Positions 1-10,469 of a DNA stretch of 64,000 bases are shown here, piece after piece. Numbering within the stretch: position 1 is the stretch's first letter; the number at the start of each line of letters is the position of its first letter. This DNA is from Cryphonectria parasitica EP155 (lineage: Eukaryota; Ascomycota; Sordariomycetes; Diaporthales; Cryphonectriaceae). The DNA lies in the NCBI RefSeq assembly GCF_011745365.1, contig NW_024468913.1, forward strand, positions 2,418,001-2,482,000, in the 5' to 3' direction. The position numbers and the translations under genes are program-made. The notes under the pieces were generated by a model. It searched no databases. It saw only the letters and a program-made list of their open reading frames with translations, and was not told the DNA's origin.

Positions 1-343
1 ATAGTAATCTCAAGGCTGCCTTGCCTCCTCACTAGTGACACTATGAAGCACTCAGGTCAATGCATCTGAGAATGGTGCTTTACCACGGAGATCAACTATC
101 GGCTCCGGGCCGGACAGACCGGTGTCGGCGATTGAAGACCTTCAACATCGAACGACGGGCTGCATTCTCTTCGTCATGCGTGGCTCAGTCCACGTCACGT
201 AGATTTCATACATTTTCAATGACCTTCAGTACTCTTGTGTTTAAGAGAGGTTCATTCTCGCTCATTCACCACAGGCACAGACAGAGACGAAAATCAGACC
301 TGTTATACCATTCATTTCCTCCTCCACAGACTTGAGAACAACC
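1..343. other. upstream region of the D-amino-acid oxidase gene
   Basis: No convincing gene is seen here. Short open frames lack codon structure and fit no exon model. The stretch is the likely promoter and 5' leader of the oxidase gene whose ATG lies at 344. Confidence 0.5.
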
Positions 344-1668
344 ATGTCCTCCTCTCCAAAGACGCAGCAAATAATAGTCATAGGGTAAAGCCACAAATCC
401 TCCATGTATACAAACCCATATTAAAAATTCCACTCCCTCCAGCGCCGGCGTGACAGGTCTCTCCTGCGCCCTCGACCTACAAGAAGCCGGCCACACCGTC
501 ACCCTCCTGGCCCGAGACTTCCCCGCCCCCTTCGCCCTCATCGACGCCCAAGCCCAGATCAACTACACCTCCCCCTGGGGCGGCGCCCACAACCGCTGGG
601 TGCCTCCTCCTCCTCCTCCTCCTCCCGCCACAGCCCGTGAACAAGGCCACAGCCCCCAGCACGACCATGCCTTCCGCGACCACCGCCTCGCCCTCGCCAC
701 CTTCCACCGCATGCGCCGCCTCGCAGCCGCCCACCCCGAGGCAGGCATCACCTTCATGAAGGGCATCGAGTACCTCGAGAAGCCCGGCCCCGAGTACCTG
801 GCCCTGGTGGCACCCGGCAGCAGCGGGCCAGGCAGCGCGGCGGCGCTCGGGGTCGAGGGGTTCCGCGTGCTGGGGCGGGACGAGCTGCCGGACGACAGGG
901 TGGTGCTGGGGCTGGAGTATGATACGTGGTGTGTCAATCCCATGGTCTACTGCTCGTTTCTCCTCAACAGCTTTGTGCACAGAGGGGGTCGGGTGGTGAA
1001 GCGGGAGGTGAGGGCGCCCGAGGAGGTGTTTGCGCTGAGGGGACTGCTGGGGGGTGGGGGTAGTGGTGCGGAGGTGTCTAATATGGTGGTGGTGAATGCC
1101 TCGGGCCAGGGGTTTGGGGATGAGAAGTGTTTTATCACGAGAGGTGAGTTTCAAGATCGTTGACCATCTTAGAGAGAGAGAGACAAGAGGTTGTTGTTCC
1201 TACTGGGATTTGAGACTGATGTTTTTCACAAACACAGGCCAGACATGTCTCGTCGCCAACAAGTGCGATGCCACCGTCACCAGGCAGAACGCAGACGGCT
1301 CCTGGACCTTTTGTGTGCCGCGCAACTTTGACGGCGGGACCATCATAGGCGGCACCAAGGAGCCTGACAACTGGGACCCGGAACCTTCGCGCGAGGTCAG
1401 GGACAGGCTGGTGCGGGCGTTTGTGGCCACGTACCCGGGCATTGCGGATGAGGCTGGCTCGGTGACGGTTCTCAAGGATATTGTTGGTCGGAGGCCGACG
1501 AGACATGGCGGTGCTAGGATCGAGAGGGAGGAGGTGGATGGGGGTCCTGGTAGGACCATCGTGCATGCGTATGGTCTGGGTGGGAGGGGGTATGAGATGT
1601 CATGGGGTGTGGCAGAGATGGTGGCAAGGCTTGTCGAGGGAGCTGAGCCGACCAGAGCACGGATATGA
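344..1668 (+). CDS. FAD-dependent D-amino-acid oxidase
   Basis: Predicted to oxidise D-amino acids to 2-oxo acids, ammonia and H2O2 using FAD. Model: exons 344-384, 443-1143 and 1238-1668, introns of 58 and 94 bp with GT-AG borders, 390 residues. The first intron splits the FAD-binding dinucleotide motif; splicing gives IIVIGAGVTGL at residues 10-20. The family signature lies near the C-terminus (about residues 353-372: IVHAYGLGGRGYEMSWGVA), and SPWGGAHNRW is the usual FAD/substrate segment. The last three residues, ARI, resemble a variant peroxisomal PTS1 signal, which fits a peroxide-producing enzyme. Odd: a run of about eight prolines at residue 66 sits where the family has a short loop. 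D-aspartate oxidase is the alternative specificity and cannot be told apart here. It converges on the next gene, with 240 bp between stop codons. Confidence 0.9.
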
Positions 1669-1908
1669 TTGGGATTGTGGACATTGTCTGTGTGTCATGT
1701 TCCAGAGTGCTGTCATGCTTCACAGACACACGTGTGTTCCCATGTGTATATGTACAAGGTCCTATGTATGGCCTGTCCACTTTATCATCAGCACACCGTG
1801 CAGGCCGTGTCGTCGTGATATGCCGTACTAGATCCTCATTTCTCCAGGCGCCCTCAAAACGCCCAGGACAATAATACATTCTCTCTCCCTCCGTCTCCCT
1901 CTCTTCCA

Positions 1909-2318
1909 TCACCGCCTTTCCCCCTCCTCTCCACCCCGCCCTCTGCTCCGAAACCCGCCAACCCTCTCCCCCCTCCTCAACTTCTCCTCCTCCGCCCGCC
2001 GCCTGGCCTCGTCCCTCTCGTTCTCCTCGATGCCCCACCACTCCCGCACAAACCGCGCCTGCTCCTCCTTCCGCCGCTGCTTCTCCACCCGCTGCCGCGC
2101 CCGCTCCTGCCGCTGCGCAAACCACTCCTCCCGCGCCGCGTCTTCCTCTTGCGGCGTCGCGTGGGCCTTCATGCACCCGTTCATCAGCCGGTGGGGTTCG
2201 CGGCAGGCAAAGGGGACAGAGAAGGTGCGTCCGAGGGCGCAGTCGGCGAAGGCTATGCGTGTGTGTGATTTTCATTGTCAGCAGGGTGAAAAATGAAAGG
2301 ATGTTTGCTGGAGAAGAT

Positions 2319-2363
<45 letters not shown>

Positions 2364-2606
2364 CCAGCCATAGAAGGAGGAAAGAAGGGTAAAAACATCT
2401 TCACCTTTTATCTCAGCCGCGCACTGCCTCCGCACCCTGTCGTAAAACACCTCCCGCACCTGCGCCTCTTGCGATGCAGACAGCGGTAATGGGTTCCTCG
2501 ACGGCATCGGCAGGTGCTCTGTTGTGGTAGTGCTGGTGTTATTGTTGTTGTTCGGGCTGGAGCCAGAGCTCGAGCCGTTGGGTGTTTGGACGGCCATCGC
2601 GGCCAT
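1909..2606 (-). CDS. Twin CX9C protein, CMC1-like cytochrome c oxidase assembly factor
   Basis: Two exons (2606-2405 and 2252-1909) give 181 residues. The 152-bp intron has a GTGAAG donor and CATAG acceptor. Splicing creates the twin CX9C pattern: the first pair spans the junction (C-AAEIKAFAD-C) and the second is C-REPHRLMNG-C. This is the signature of the Cmc1/Cmc2-like family, small intermembrane-space proteins oxidised by Mia40 and used in complex IV assembly and copper handling. The N-terminus (NGSSSGSSPNNNN...) is disordered. The C-terminal third is a highly charged Arg/Glu helix, longer than the usual 100-120-residue family size. A (GA)n microsatellite fills part of the intron. Cmc1 is the best guess; Cmc2 or a related twin-CX9C protein is possible. 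Confidence 0.8.
2319..2363. repeat. (GA)n microsatellite in intron
   Basis: A nearly pure GA dinucleotide run with minor interruptions lies inside the CMC1-like gene's intron. On the coding strand it is a CT-rich tract upstream of the acceptor. Confidence 0.8.
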
Positions 2607-3518
2607 TGATTAATTTCCAGCTGTGCTCTGAGCGACGAAGAGAGACAGAGAGAGGGAGGGAGGGAGGGAGGAAGGGAGAGGGACAGAGTGCGTGTCTGTG
2701 TGTGTGCGTTCTGCGTCTGTATGTAGGTGCAGGTTGGTGAATGGGGAGTTGTCTCGTGTACGTTGAGTAGATTCGGCCCAAAAAGTTTCAATGCGATGTT
2801 GTGACGAGCTTGTTTCGAGAGACTGTCTAAATTGGTCGAGAGGTAGATACAGGTAGGTAGGTGGGTAGGAACCTCGTGTGCTGATGTGTTCCTTTTGTCT
2901 AGGGGAGCAGTGGGACGGCGAGGTGGGCACAACGGACGATGCGTGCAAATCGACTGATGTGATGTGATGTGGTGATGATTGGAATTATGGATGCGGACCG
3001 ATCTCTTGAGCTCGAAATTCTGCCGCTTGGGGGGAGCTTGGCACCCACCACCACCACCCAGAAAACCCTTGACCGCCCTCGGCCAGTGCCGCTGCAGTAG
3101 ACCCAGGGGACACGCCTTTCAGGGGTCCTCCTCTCATCATACCTACTTAAAGTACCTTAGAGTGTACTGCATACAGTAACTGTACACTACATACTTTTAA
3201 TGAATTCTCGACAAGACAAAAAGAAGAACGGAACTAATTTTCACTACGCTCAAAACGAGAGGAAGCCTTCATCTTTTCTTCTGCATGAGAGATGTAAACA
3301 AAACCTCGATAGCGCTGGTGTGATATGCAATTCTTGTTAATTCGCTAGCTACGCCGTCTGAAAAAGGCAGTCGTCTATGCCCTGCCTCTCTTGCACAGCG
3401 CACATCAACGCTTGTATTTGGTGGTGAGAGTGGTATACTCGACAAGGCAGTCTGGACAGTCAAATGAGAGAAGAAAGAGCTAGCAAGACAGAGACGACCC
3501 CCCCCCCCCCTTTCTCTC
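2607..3518. other. intergenic region between the CMC1-like and FN3 genes
   Basis: About 0.9 kb without a supported gene. It holds a GAGG-rich low-complexity tract (about 2640-2690), a short perfect inverted repeat TACAGT-A-ACTGTA at 3172-3184, and a run of 13 C at 3498-3510 just past the stop codon of the FN3 gene. Confidence 0.6.
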
Positions 3519-6500
3519 CTACTCCTCAGGAGTGGCCTCCGTGTCCACACTGCTCATCCGCTCATGCTCAATGTCCAGGCTCTCCCTGCCCTTTTCCTTC
3601 TTCTTGCCCATCGAGAACCACCGACCGCTCATCCTACCGTCTTTGGCCTTGGTGCTTCCTCCTCCAACGGACGGGCTGCTGTTGACACTCTCGTAGCTTT
3701 TCCCGAGGAATTCTTCGCCCGCGGCGTTGATGCCACTGCCGCCACCGCCTAGGACGTCGTCGCTGCCACCAAAGCTGGACCGGTGCTCCCTCTCCGAGAT
3801 GTTGGTCGTTGTCGACCCCGGCCCGCCCTTCTTAGACCCGCCAAGGCGAGACGAGAGGCTGAACTTGCTGGAGCTGCCCTTGCGGAAGAGCTTGCGCACG
3901 ACATTATCCGGGCTGGTGGGCTCTTTCAACATAAACTCCGACGGCGTGTTAGAGACGGATTGATCCAGCGACAGCGAGTCGTGCGATTCGCTGATGGACG
4001 TTCGGCTCTGCACCGACAAGGACTGTCGAGATTCGGACCGCTCATCGACCGACTCATTGCCCGAGAACGGCTGGGTCATCGCCTGGTCGTCTGCACCAGT
4101 GGCTCCCCTCACCTCCTTGCCCTTGGTCTTCTTCTCCTTGCTGCTGCTGTCCTTATCCGCTTTCGGCTTGAAAATGTTGCCCATGAAGGACGGGGCCGCG
4201 GGGTTCAGAGCCTTGGCCAGGGACTTCTTCGTAGGACCAGGTCTTCCGATGACGCCGACTTGAGACGGCGAGACTTGAGGGTCCAACAACGCCTCGTCGT
4301 CCAGAATCTCATCGTCCGCGGAAGCCAGCGTCGTCTTGAGAACCGAGGGTGATCCGTGGAGAGAAGGTCTTCTAGACGGATTCCGCGACCACGAGTTATT
4401 GTCTGGGGACCAGACGAGCCGTGACCGTCCGAAACCTGCCTGGTCCGGTGGCGGCCAGAGGGACGAGCTGTCGGTGGACGGGCGGGGTCGATCTGCAGAC
4501 GCGATCGAGGCCGGTCGTGAGCTGCTCTGATCTCGATCAAACACCCCCGTCATAGCCCGCCGCGGGCCCCCAAAAGGCAAAAAGCTCTCGGTCGAGAATC
4601 CTGTGGTGCCGGCCTGCGATGGATAGGCATCCATGGTGTCGGGTCCCACCGAGTTGCGATTAAATACATTGAAGCTAGACAGGTTGATGCGACGCCGGCT
4701 CGGCACCCTCTCAAGATCTTCCAGCTGCCGTGGGAAGGATCGGCTCTGTCCAGGCTTGAGACTGCCCAGCTCAGGAGGTTCATCCAGCGGCTTGGTAGGC
4801 TTTCCCCGCTGGAAGCTGAAGAGGGACGCCAGCCTATTCGTAGCGGGCTGGCCGGGAGGCGGGAGCGGCGAAGAAAAGTTGCCAGTATGTGAATTGAGCG
4901 AACGCCTCTCGGCATCGTCGCTGGGAAACGAGGAGTACTGGAGATTCTGCATCGACCCGTGCGGGCTCGACATGATGCTGGCGGAGCGGCCTGAGCCGGG
5001 CGACTGTGGGTCGTGATCGACAGGAGACGCGGGCTGCGCGGGCACAAATGGGCTCGTTGGCTCGAAATCAGATGCGGGACTATCAGGCTCATCGTGCTCG
5101 TCGTCCGTGAAGATGTTGCTGGGAAGGAGGTTGGTCGCCGAGGGGCTGAGCGGTGCGTCAGCCATGAATGACCTGAACTCCTCATCGTCGTGGTCTTCAT
5201 ATCGCGGGATCGGATCGAGCAGAAGAGGGCCAAGGCCAGGCGGGGGCCCGCCTCTTACGCCAAACCCAGGTTGCTGCTGGGGTGGTTCCAGCGCGGTGTA
5301 CTGCGGCGCGGGGGAGATGCCGACGTTCGAGAGGGAGTTGCTGTGGTGACTTCGGCGCTTGAGCTGGTTCTGTGAAGGCACATCAAAATCGGCGCCCGAC
5401 GAGTTGGCCTGATGGTGGAGGGCGAGGGTGGCCTGTGGGATCTGTTGCAGGACGGCGTGGATCGAGTTGAGGCTCATGTCGAGCTCCCTGCCCTTCTGCT
5501 CTTCCTTGTGAAGCTTGGCGAGCCACTCTGACTGCCTCCGTGCCCACTCGCGGCGCCGCTCAAAGTCCTTCTGGCGCCACTCTGCATCGTCCTCGCCTCC
5601 GGGGAGCTTCTTCCGGTCCTCCTCGAGCTTCCTCACCTGCTCCCTCTTGGCCTTGAGGTCGGCCTCCATCTGGGAGCACTCGGCCTGCAGCTGCTCGTTG
5701 CTCTGCCGGAGCTCTTTGTTTCTCGCCGCGCTCTCCTCCTCGATCGCTGCCTTCTGTTCGTCGTAGCTTTCCCTCTCCTTGCGCATCTCCTGAATCTGCT
5801 TTTCCATCTTGGCAGTGCCGTCCTCGTACCGGGACCGCTCGGCCTGTCTTGCCTTGACCTCCTTTTCCAGCTGCGCTTTCCTCTGTATGGCAGACCGCAT
5901 GGCCCTGTCCGTCGTACCCATCTCTTTCTTGAGCTTCTCTGTCTGCTCTTCCTTCTTTTTCTGCTCCGCCTTCTTCTGTTGTTTCTCTTGTTCCAGCTCG
6001 TCCAGCAGCCGCTTGCTGTCCTCTTCCTCCTTGGCGACGAGCGCTATGGTGTCCTCGAGTTCCTTCTTGATGCTGCTGAACTTTTCGCCCAGCCCTCTGA
6101 TCTCGGCCTCCGACGTACTGTCCTTGCGCACCGGCTTCTGATCCATGCTCCCAACCGACGGCGAGGATCTGCGGCCAACTGTATTTCGTCGCGGAACCTG
6201 ACCAGCCGCACTGGTTTCTCTCGTCAGCGTCAGGCCGCCATCAGGTATCGTCGCACTTTCGATGCCAGGGACTGGGCTCCGCGGCGCTGTACCCTCGTCG
6301 CCGTTCTCGCGTTGTACGGACGAGGAGGTCTGATCCTCGGGCTCGAAGTTCGGAGGCAGGCGGGAGTTGCCCAGCTGAGGCCGTCCATCCCGACCAAAAG
6401 TCCGGAGACGAACAGTCCGACTGCCGGCCTGGAAGCTATTTGCACCAACGGCGATGACGCGTACGTTGTAGAAGTGGCTCGGTTTCAGTCCGGTGACGGT

Positions 6501-7252
6501 GATGGCCGTCTCTTGATTCGCTGGTGACTCGCCCACTTTTTGTTTTGCATCGCCAGGTCAGAAGCTGTCCGCAAGTATTTTTTGGTATGGATCATGCAAA
6601 CACGTCCACGTGTCGCGTGCGACGACGACGAGACACTTACCAACTACGCCGTTGACCTGTATCAGAAACTTTTGGACGGGCTTGTTGGGATGAGGTCTTG
6701 CCCAGTTGACGGTTGCCTTGTCGACACCGATGCCCGCGAGCATGACATCAGGTGCATCTGGGACGTCGACGCCGAGAATTCCAATAAGTTCGGGAACGGG
6801 CTTCCATAGTGTCTGGACAGCCCTTCGCATCAGCCTGCAGAAGATAGAAAGGGTACTGGTCAGCAACGCCCGGGGCCGAGGAGAAGAACAAGGACACTGG
6901 TAGACACGCGAGCACAGGCCCAAGGCGGTTCTTCGTGGAAGGAGAAGGTGTGCAAGTGCAGCATAGCGTACCAAACGACTGCGGCACTGAACAGCAACAT
7001 GCTGGCATTCTCCTCGCAAAAGCGGTCCAAATTGTCTAGGGTAACGTGAGAGGCAGTATGCATGTAGATATTTTGAGGCGACAGGCTGTCGAGGTCGAGG
7101 TCGAGGTTGAGGGCCGTGTAGAGTAACGCGCAGACGACAGCAACGAGCAGGTGGAGCAGTGCGGCTCTACGCTCGACAAGAAAGGACCATGCCAGGACGG
7201 AGCAGATGAGGATGAGGAGCGGAACGAGCGTCGTCCATGAGGTCCATGTCAT
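3519..7252 (-). CDS. Membrane-anchored fibronectin type III / coiled-coil protein, uncharacterised
   Basis: Three exons (7252-6972, 6834-6641, 6535-3519) give 1163 residues. The introns are 137 bp (donor GTACGC, acceptor CTGCAG) and 105 bp (donor GTAAGT, acceptor AAAAAG). The first 95 residues contain two to three hydrophobic segments, including one starting near residue 7, so the protein is probably anchored in a membrane by its N-terminus. A single fibronectin type III domain follows (about 115-205; ATVNWARP and VTGLKPSHFYNVRVIAVG are its typical B- and F-strand segments). A long charged Glu/Lys/Gln coiled coil covers about 300-525. The remaining 640 residues are disordered and rich in Ser, Pro and Asp, ending in basic patches (SMGKKKEKGRES). 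I do not recognise a characterised orthologue. The domain order suggests a membrane tether or scaffold, which is inference. Confidence 0.8.
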
Positions 7253-8636
7253 ATCGAGGGGGGTGTGACGCCGACCGACAGCAAGGAGAGGGGTCGAACC
7301 GATCGAGATGGGTTGTGGGATGTGACGGTGGCAGTGAGGGTGGTGGAGGAGGGGGGGGAGGAGAAGAAGAAGAAGGGGAGAACCATCAAGAGAGGAGAGA
7401 TAGAGAGGTTGTATGTACTAAAGTGGAAAGATGCAGAAAAAAAAAGCGAGTTAAAAACTTGGGTCGGTGGTTGCATGGAACTTTGACCCGTCCGTGTATG
7501 GTTTGGGTAAGAAGTGGAGAGAGGCGTTGGTCTTTGCCTGGCTGGTAAATGTAGAACGTACAGCACAGCAATGCAGCGAGCAAAGGCCTGGAGCCTGGGG
7601 GAAATCACCCGAGTCAGCCGCAAGAAACAGGGCTAACAGTCAGTACAAGGGCATCTCAGGACAGGGTTAGGTATCTAGGTACTACTATAAGGTTGCAGGC
7701 ACTATAGGCCACTACATAGTACTATAGCACTATGTAATCTCCAGCACTGGGGAAGGAAAAGATCAGACCACTACACAGAAGGCAGGAAGGCACAACACAG
7801 CAAGTGTGTTGTCAACGACTAGCTTGCCCCTTCAACAAGCTCAGCAGGGGTCGCCAAGCACATACTGACCATTTCAGGCGCCTCAACGGCCCTGATCATA
7901 GACATCGTGAGGTCTTCACTGGAAGACGAAATTGACACCAGGTCTGCATCTGCCTTGCCAGCCTTACTTCCTTTTCTACTTTACTAGATGAGACAGCTGA
8001 TCTACTAGGACACGAAGGCCTCGTGAATAGCAAGGTCAAATCAGCTTGTTCGCTCAACCTGGGATCGACACTGCAGGCGACAATACCGTTCCAACCAAAG
8101 CTCATTCTAACTGCCAGCATTACACCTCACATGCAGTAGTCAACCCAAGTATACACCCATGTAACTGATAAGCTCCTCATTGTCCTGCTTTCTCAGTTCC
8201 CCCGCTTCATCGTCCGCATGCAGGGTTATGTGAGGCTCGGTAGAAGCAAATGGGCTATGAATATAGAAAAGCTGCTGCGTCCAGGGCCTCCTCAGCACTC
8301 GCAACCCAGCACCAACGTTTCTTGGGCTGCATTGTCTACACTGGGCACTAATAGCGCTTCTGCAGCTATATATCCACGCATTTTTTCTTCTTCTTCTCTT
8401 GGCTGAATATATACCAAGTCATGCTACATGGAGCAAGGACACTGGGATGCCCTCCTTCGATGGCCCAACTCGTATGGAGTCTTACTCAGCATGAGTCCTT
8501 GAGGCTCCTCGCCTATAAGTATGCTGCCAGCGCGGCACATGACGATTATATGCCACTCCATTCCAGCAGCTTGGGATGAGGTGAACCAAGGTTTGTTGCG
8601 CACGGCTCTCGTCAAAGATCAATATGAAGCCATAGA
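7253..8636. other. intergenic region, FN3 gene promoter side and HET gene 3' side
   Basis: About 1.4 kb with no supported gene. The first 300 bp (purine-rich on the + strand) are the likely promoter of the FN3 gene. A TA-rich patch at 7670-7745 carries an inverted repeat. Small open frames (for example around 8218-8406) show no coding features. Confidence 0.55.
7714..7735. repeat. inverted repeat ACATAGT...ACTATGT
   Basis: Seven-base arms at 7714-7720 and 7729-7735 with an 8-base spacer, in an intergenic patch rich in ACTATA words. The 12-mer at 7724-7735 occurs reverse-complemented at 59021-59032, inside another hairpin. It may be a short dispersed repeat or a transposon remnant. Confidence 0.6.
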
Positions 8637-10469
8637 TCACTCCTGTTCGTCAAGTCGCAGCGAGGGCATTCGTCGCAGCGTGGGCTTTGTTGCCTCCCCT
8701 GCCTCGCTCTTCACGTCGGGACGAGAGCGTCGGCGCGCTTGCAGCAACGCAGTCATGACGCGTCCGACCTGTGCGAGCATGTCTGGCTGATCCAACGCGT
8801 TATCCCTCGAAGTTTCTCTCTGCCCTTCGGATGCTGGTGACTCGGCGGAGCACAGCATGCAGTAGAATGTGGCCACGGACTTTCCGTGTCTCTCAAGCTG
8901 CTTCGTCTGCACCAGGGTCCATAGTTCTGGGATAGCGAGTGTAGCCTGGCCGTACCGCTCCACGATGGGGTTGCGGAACTGGCAGTTGTCCGCAAAGGTG
9001 CTGATGACCTTCCTATCGCAGAGCTGGCTGTCTACGTAGCGAGGAGCATAGACCCAGGCTGGTGATTCGGGCAGCGATGAAGCCATGTTCTTCCGGTTGC
9101 TAGAAGGCTCTAACAAGTTGTGGGCGGCCAGGGCTATGCCCAGCAGAGCCCCCTGCGTCGCTCTATTGCCTGCCAATGCATTACAGAGGATATGCTGGCA
9201 GGCGTGTGAGACGGCCTCCTTCACTGCGTCGACCAGCCGCAGACGTTTGTTCACAGACTGACCTTCGCCTGAAATGGCATCTGCGGGGTCATCATCTATA
9301 TCGCTTGAGACCCAGCTTGTTACTCGGAGCCCTGCCATGATGGCCTCATACATATTGGCTGCCTGACGTGCTCGCACCTTGCGCCGGCCGGATGTTGTGT
9401 CCGCGTTCGCATAGCTGCAAAGCCGGGAGCCGACATCATCTTTGATGCTACGGACGCCGTGGGGCACAGAGACGGTTGAGAACAGGTCGGATCCCGTCTC
9501 CAGGGCCATGTTCCCCGCCGTCAGGAAGACGATGTCCCAGAAGACCTCCTCCAGCGTTTTATCGTAGTTCACCTCGAGGCCCACAGGATCAAAGTACGGG
9601 TCGAGGCGGTCAGCCAGGCCCAGCAGGCCATAGACTCGATCCAGCTGCCGCGTGCTGTCGCAATTTGAGAATTCCCTGATGAGACCTGAGAAGCGGAGGT
9701 ACTTGCCAGCTTTCATGTGATCTCGGAGCTTGACAAGTTTGAATACCCAGTGGCTCGTCCATGCATCCGCCTCGATGATCCCGTCTTTCCACGGGAACTT
9801 GGCCCAGGCCGATGCGAGCTGCTTCGACAGGACATCAAAATCCACCGCAACAGAGCCGTAGACAACCAAGGTAGTTCGCGCGCAGGCCACCTCCTGGATG
9901 ACCCAGACGCGGCGCCAGTACTGCTCTTCGCGCAACAGCCGGAGCAGGGCGCGGCGGAGTGAGATGGAGCGCGGCGAGAGCCGGTCTGCGGTGCTCTTGG
10001 GGTCGAGATGGTACGGCAGACCCGGCCCCCAGTTCATGATGGTCTGAAGAGCCTCGACGCCACGCGGGCACTCCCCGAGCCAGGAGATGACGTGATCTGC
10101 CTGGGAGTAGATGTTGCCCATCCGTGTGACCTGGTCGTTGAGCTCGCTGTGGTGGGCCTGGTCGATGCATATCGAGTCTGTCCAAAACCAATCTGTCTCC
10201 TTGTTCATCCAGGCGCGGTGCAGGAACCGCCACAGGTTCTCGTGAACCTTTCGCACCAGGCCATTTATGTGGACGGTGTGCCTGGGGGTCGGGTCTCCCC
10301 AACAATAGGACAGAGCGACATAGGGTGGGCGAGACTTGGGTCCAAAGTGCTCGAGAGTGCAGACGAGATTCCCGTACTCTAGATCAGGGTGAATCCTGAT
10401 CAGCCTGATCCAAGTTCGGTTCGGGAGAGGCTCATGCTGGAATTCGGTGGTAGGAATGGACGCCGACAT
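8637..10469 (-). CDS. HET-domain protein (heterokaryon incompatibility family)
   Basis: A single-exon gene of 610 residues starting with a clear ATG. The N-terminal HET domain (about residues 45-200) shows the family blocks in order: PPYVALSYCWGD, FWTDSICIDQ, and RMGNIYSQADHVISWLGE. In known members this domain mediates cell-death reactions after fusion of genetically different hyphae, usually through a partner or a second domain. The C-terminal 400 residues carry no domain I recognise; no NACHT, WD40 or ankyrin repeats are seen. Many HET genes also have unknown roles, so allorecognition is inference. The frame is intact with no introns apparent. The gene lies alone, with more than 1.3 kb of gene-free DNA on each side. 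Confidence 0.9.
   Translation of the reverse strand: MSASIPTTEFQHEPLPNRTWIRLIRIHPDLEYGNLVCTLEHFGPKSRPPYVALSYCWGDPTPRHTVHINGLVRKVHENLWRFLHRAWMNKETDWFWTDSICIDQAHHSELNDQVTRMGNIYSQADHVISWLGECPRGVEALQTIMNWGPGLPYHLDPKSTADRLSPRSISLRRALLRLLREEQYWRRVWVIQEVACARTTLVVYGSVAVDFDVLSKQLASAWAKFPWKDGIIEADAWTSHWVFKLVKLRDHMKAGKYLRFSGLIREFSNCDSTRQLDRVYGLLGLADRLDPYFDPVGLEVNYDKTLEEVFWDIVFLTAGNMALETGSDLFSTVSVPHGVRSIKDDVGSRLCSYANADTTSGRRKVRARQAANMYEAIMAGLRVTSWVSSDIDDDPADAISGEGQSVNKRLRLVDAVKEAVSHACQHILCNALAGNRATQGALLGIALAAHNLLEPSSNRKNMASSLPESPAWVYAPRYVDSQLCDRKVISTFADNCQFRNPIVERYGQATLAIPELWTLVQTKQLERHGKSVATFYCMLCSAESPASEGQRETSRDNALDQPDMLAQVGRVMTALLQARRRSRPDVKSEAGEATKPTLRRMPSLRLDEQE

Noticed and set aside
7270..7300. 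tRNA B-box-like word GGTTCGACCC on the minus strand
   Set aside because: No A box, anticodon stem or acceptor stem can be formed around it.
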